Source: an uncultured Syntrophobacteraceae bacterium (GTDB lineage: Bacteria; Desulfobacterota; Syntrophobacteria; Syntrophobacterales; Syntrophobacteraceae). From it: a DNA stretch of 6,796 nucleotides. The position numbers and the translations under genes were made by a program. Of the stretch, positions 6,554-6,796 are shown in pieces (the stretch's first letter is position 1; every line of letters begins with the position of its first letter). Location of the stretch: contig CALBZH010000279.1 in the NCBI GenBank assembly GCA_937889795.1, positions 1 through 6,796 on the forward strand, in the 5' to 3' direction. The notes under the pieces were generated by a model. That model searched no databases, was not told the DNA's origin, and saw only the letters and a program-made list of their open reading frames with translations.

Positions 6554-6745
6554 TGCTCTTGTACTCGATCCGATGCAACAGGCTCTCGGTCTTAATCTTG
6601 AATCCAATCTTAAGACCGTGAATCCCGGCCATAAGCGACAGGCACAAGGCAGGCCCCGTAAGCACGGTTCCAAGGCTCCCCCTGCGACCCACGGCTTGGT
6701 GTGACGGTGCTCTCAAACGTCAAACAGCTCGTTACCAAAAGAATT
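6554..6745 (-). other. Untranslated leader of the radical SAM gene (possible structured RNA)
   Basis: About 190 nt lie between the candidate promoter and the TTG start. The minus-strand RNA could form a long imperfect hairpin from AGCAC and CCAAG (in 6711-6690) with CTTGG and GTGCT (in 6675-6661), and contains the 9-bp inverted repeat at 6587-6618. No tRNA, tmRNA, SRP RNA, RNase P or riboswitch was recognised. Frames here give Cys/Arg-rich or low-quality peptides. The label is a description; no function is shown. Confidence 0.35.
6587..6618. repeat. Perfect 9-bp inverted repeat with 14-nt spacer
   Basis: The arms CGGTCTTAA (6587-6595) and TTAAGACCG (6610-6618) are perfectly complementary around a 14-nt, AT-leaning centre. 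The repeat lies 34 nt upstream of the inferred TTG start, in the leader. It could be an RNA hairpin or a site for a dimeric regulator. There is no T-run after it on either strand, so it does not look like an intrinsic terminator. Confidence 0.6.
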
Positions 6746-6775
6746 CATATACTTTTCAAGGCAAAGACCCGTCAA
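6746..6775 (-). promoter_or_regulatory. Putative sigma70-type promoter for radical SAM-rng-hemL
   Basis: On the minus strand TTGACG (6770-6775) and TATATG (6746-6751) are 18 nt apart, within the accepted range. The -35 box matches five of six consensus bases and the -10 box four of six, in a locally AT-rich stretch. Transcription would begin near 6739 and leave a leader of about 186 nt before the TTG at 6553. The -35 box sits in CATTGACGG, the same nine bases as at the atp promoter. Confidence 0.45.
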
Positions 6776-6777
6776 TG

Positions 6778-6796
6778 AAAATTGCGCTGTCCCCCT
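6778..6796 (-). repeat. Possible edge of a GGGGACAG-type dispersed repeat
   Basis: The minus strand begins AGGGGGACAGCGCAATTTT. From memory, GGGGACAG followed by a short variable part and an AT tract resembles intergenic sequences found near IS200/IS605-like REP-associated (Y1) transposases in many bacteria. Only 19 nt are visible and no transposase is present, so this is a resemblance only. A repeat here would explain why the contig ends. Confidence 0.25.

Noticed and set aside
6554..6673. A 40-residue N-terminal extension of the radical SAM protein from a TTG at 6673
   Set aside because: A purine tract does lie just upstream, but the extension is Cys/Arg/Leu-rich with no family similarity, and homologues begin near the VEKPGRYLG block. 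The TTG at 6553 fits better.
6333..6716. A 127-codon minus-strand open frame overlapping the radical SAM start in another frame
   Set aside because: The part from an ATG near 6632 (MAGIHGLKIGF) looks mildly protein-like, but more than half overlaps the conserved radical SAM coding sequence, there is no ribosome binding site, and no family was recognised.
6775..6796. Plus-strand ATG with seven codons (MKIALSP) as the start of a divergent gene
   Set aside because: It is too short to judge, has no well-spaced ribosome binding site, and overlaps both the candidate -35 box and the repeat-like end.

Overview
The window carries six protein genes, all read from the minus strand, plus a piece of sequencing adapter at the left end. 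Composition is moderately GC-rich and almost every base is coding, as expected for an ordinary bacterial chromosome. Protein character (an ATP synthase Fo cluster with both AtpZ and AtpI, a fused TIGR03960/TIGR03936 radical SAM protein next to RNase G, and a hemL of the C5 haem pathway) suggests a Desulfobacterota (former Deltaproteobacteria) member, perhaps near Syntrophobacteria. This placement is inference from gene content and has not been tested by a search. Positions 1-45 match the 3' part of the Illumina TruSeq universal (P5) adapter, so the window is very probably a short draft or metagenome contig whose left end is artificial.

In order of transcription (right to left): a leader of about 190 nt with a possible promoter (6746-6775) and a 9-bp inverted repeat (6587-6618); a large radical SAM protein with a C-terminal DUF2344 domain (start most likely a TTG at 6553, stop at 4010); RNase G (3991-2417), whose ribosome binding site touches the radical SAM stop codon; hemL, glutamate-1-semialdehyde aminomutase (2369-1068); a 72-nt gap with a promoter-like site (1024-1052); then atpZ (995-774), atpI (755-354) and the first 102 codons of atpB (350 to the adapter junction at 45/46). 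The gaps radical SAM-rng (18 nt), rng-hemL (47 nt), atpZ-atpI (18 nt) and atpI-atpB (3 nt) fit two transcription units, radical SAM-rng-hemL and atpZ-atpI-atpB, possibly with read-through between them.

Functionally the right unit joins an uncharacterised radical SAM enzyme to an RNA-processing endonuclease and one step of tetrapyrrole synthesis. The left unit is the start of a membrane Fo operon. The part with least known biology is the radical SAM/DUF2344 protein and its tight coupling to RNase G. No tRNA, rRNA, CRISPR array, complete insertion sequence or phage gene was seen. The extreme right end (6778-6796) resembles a GGGGACAG-type dispersed repeat, which could be why the assembly stopped there.
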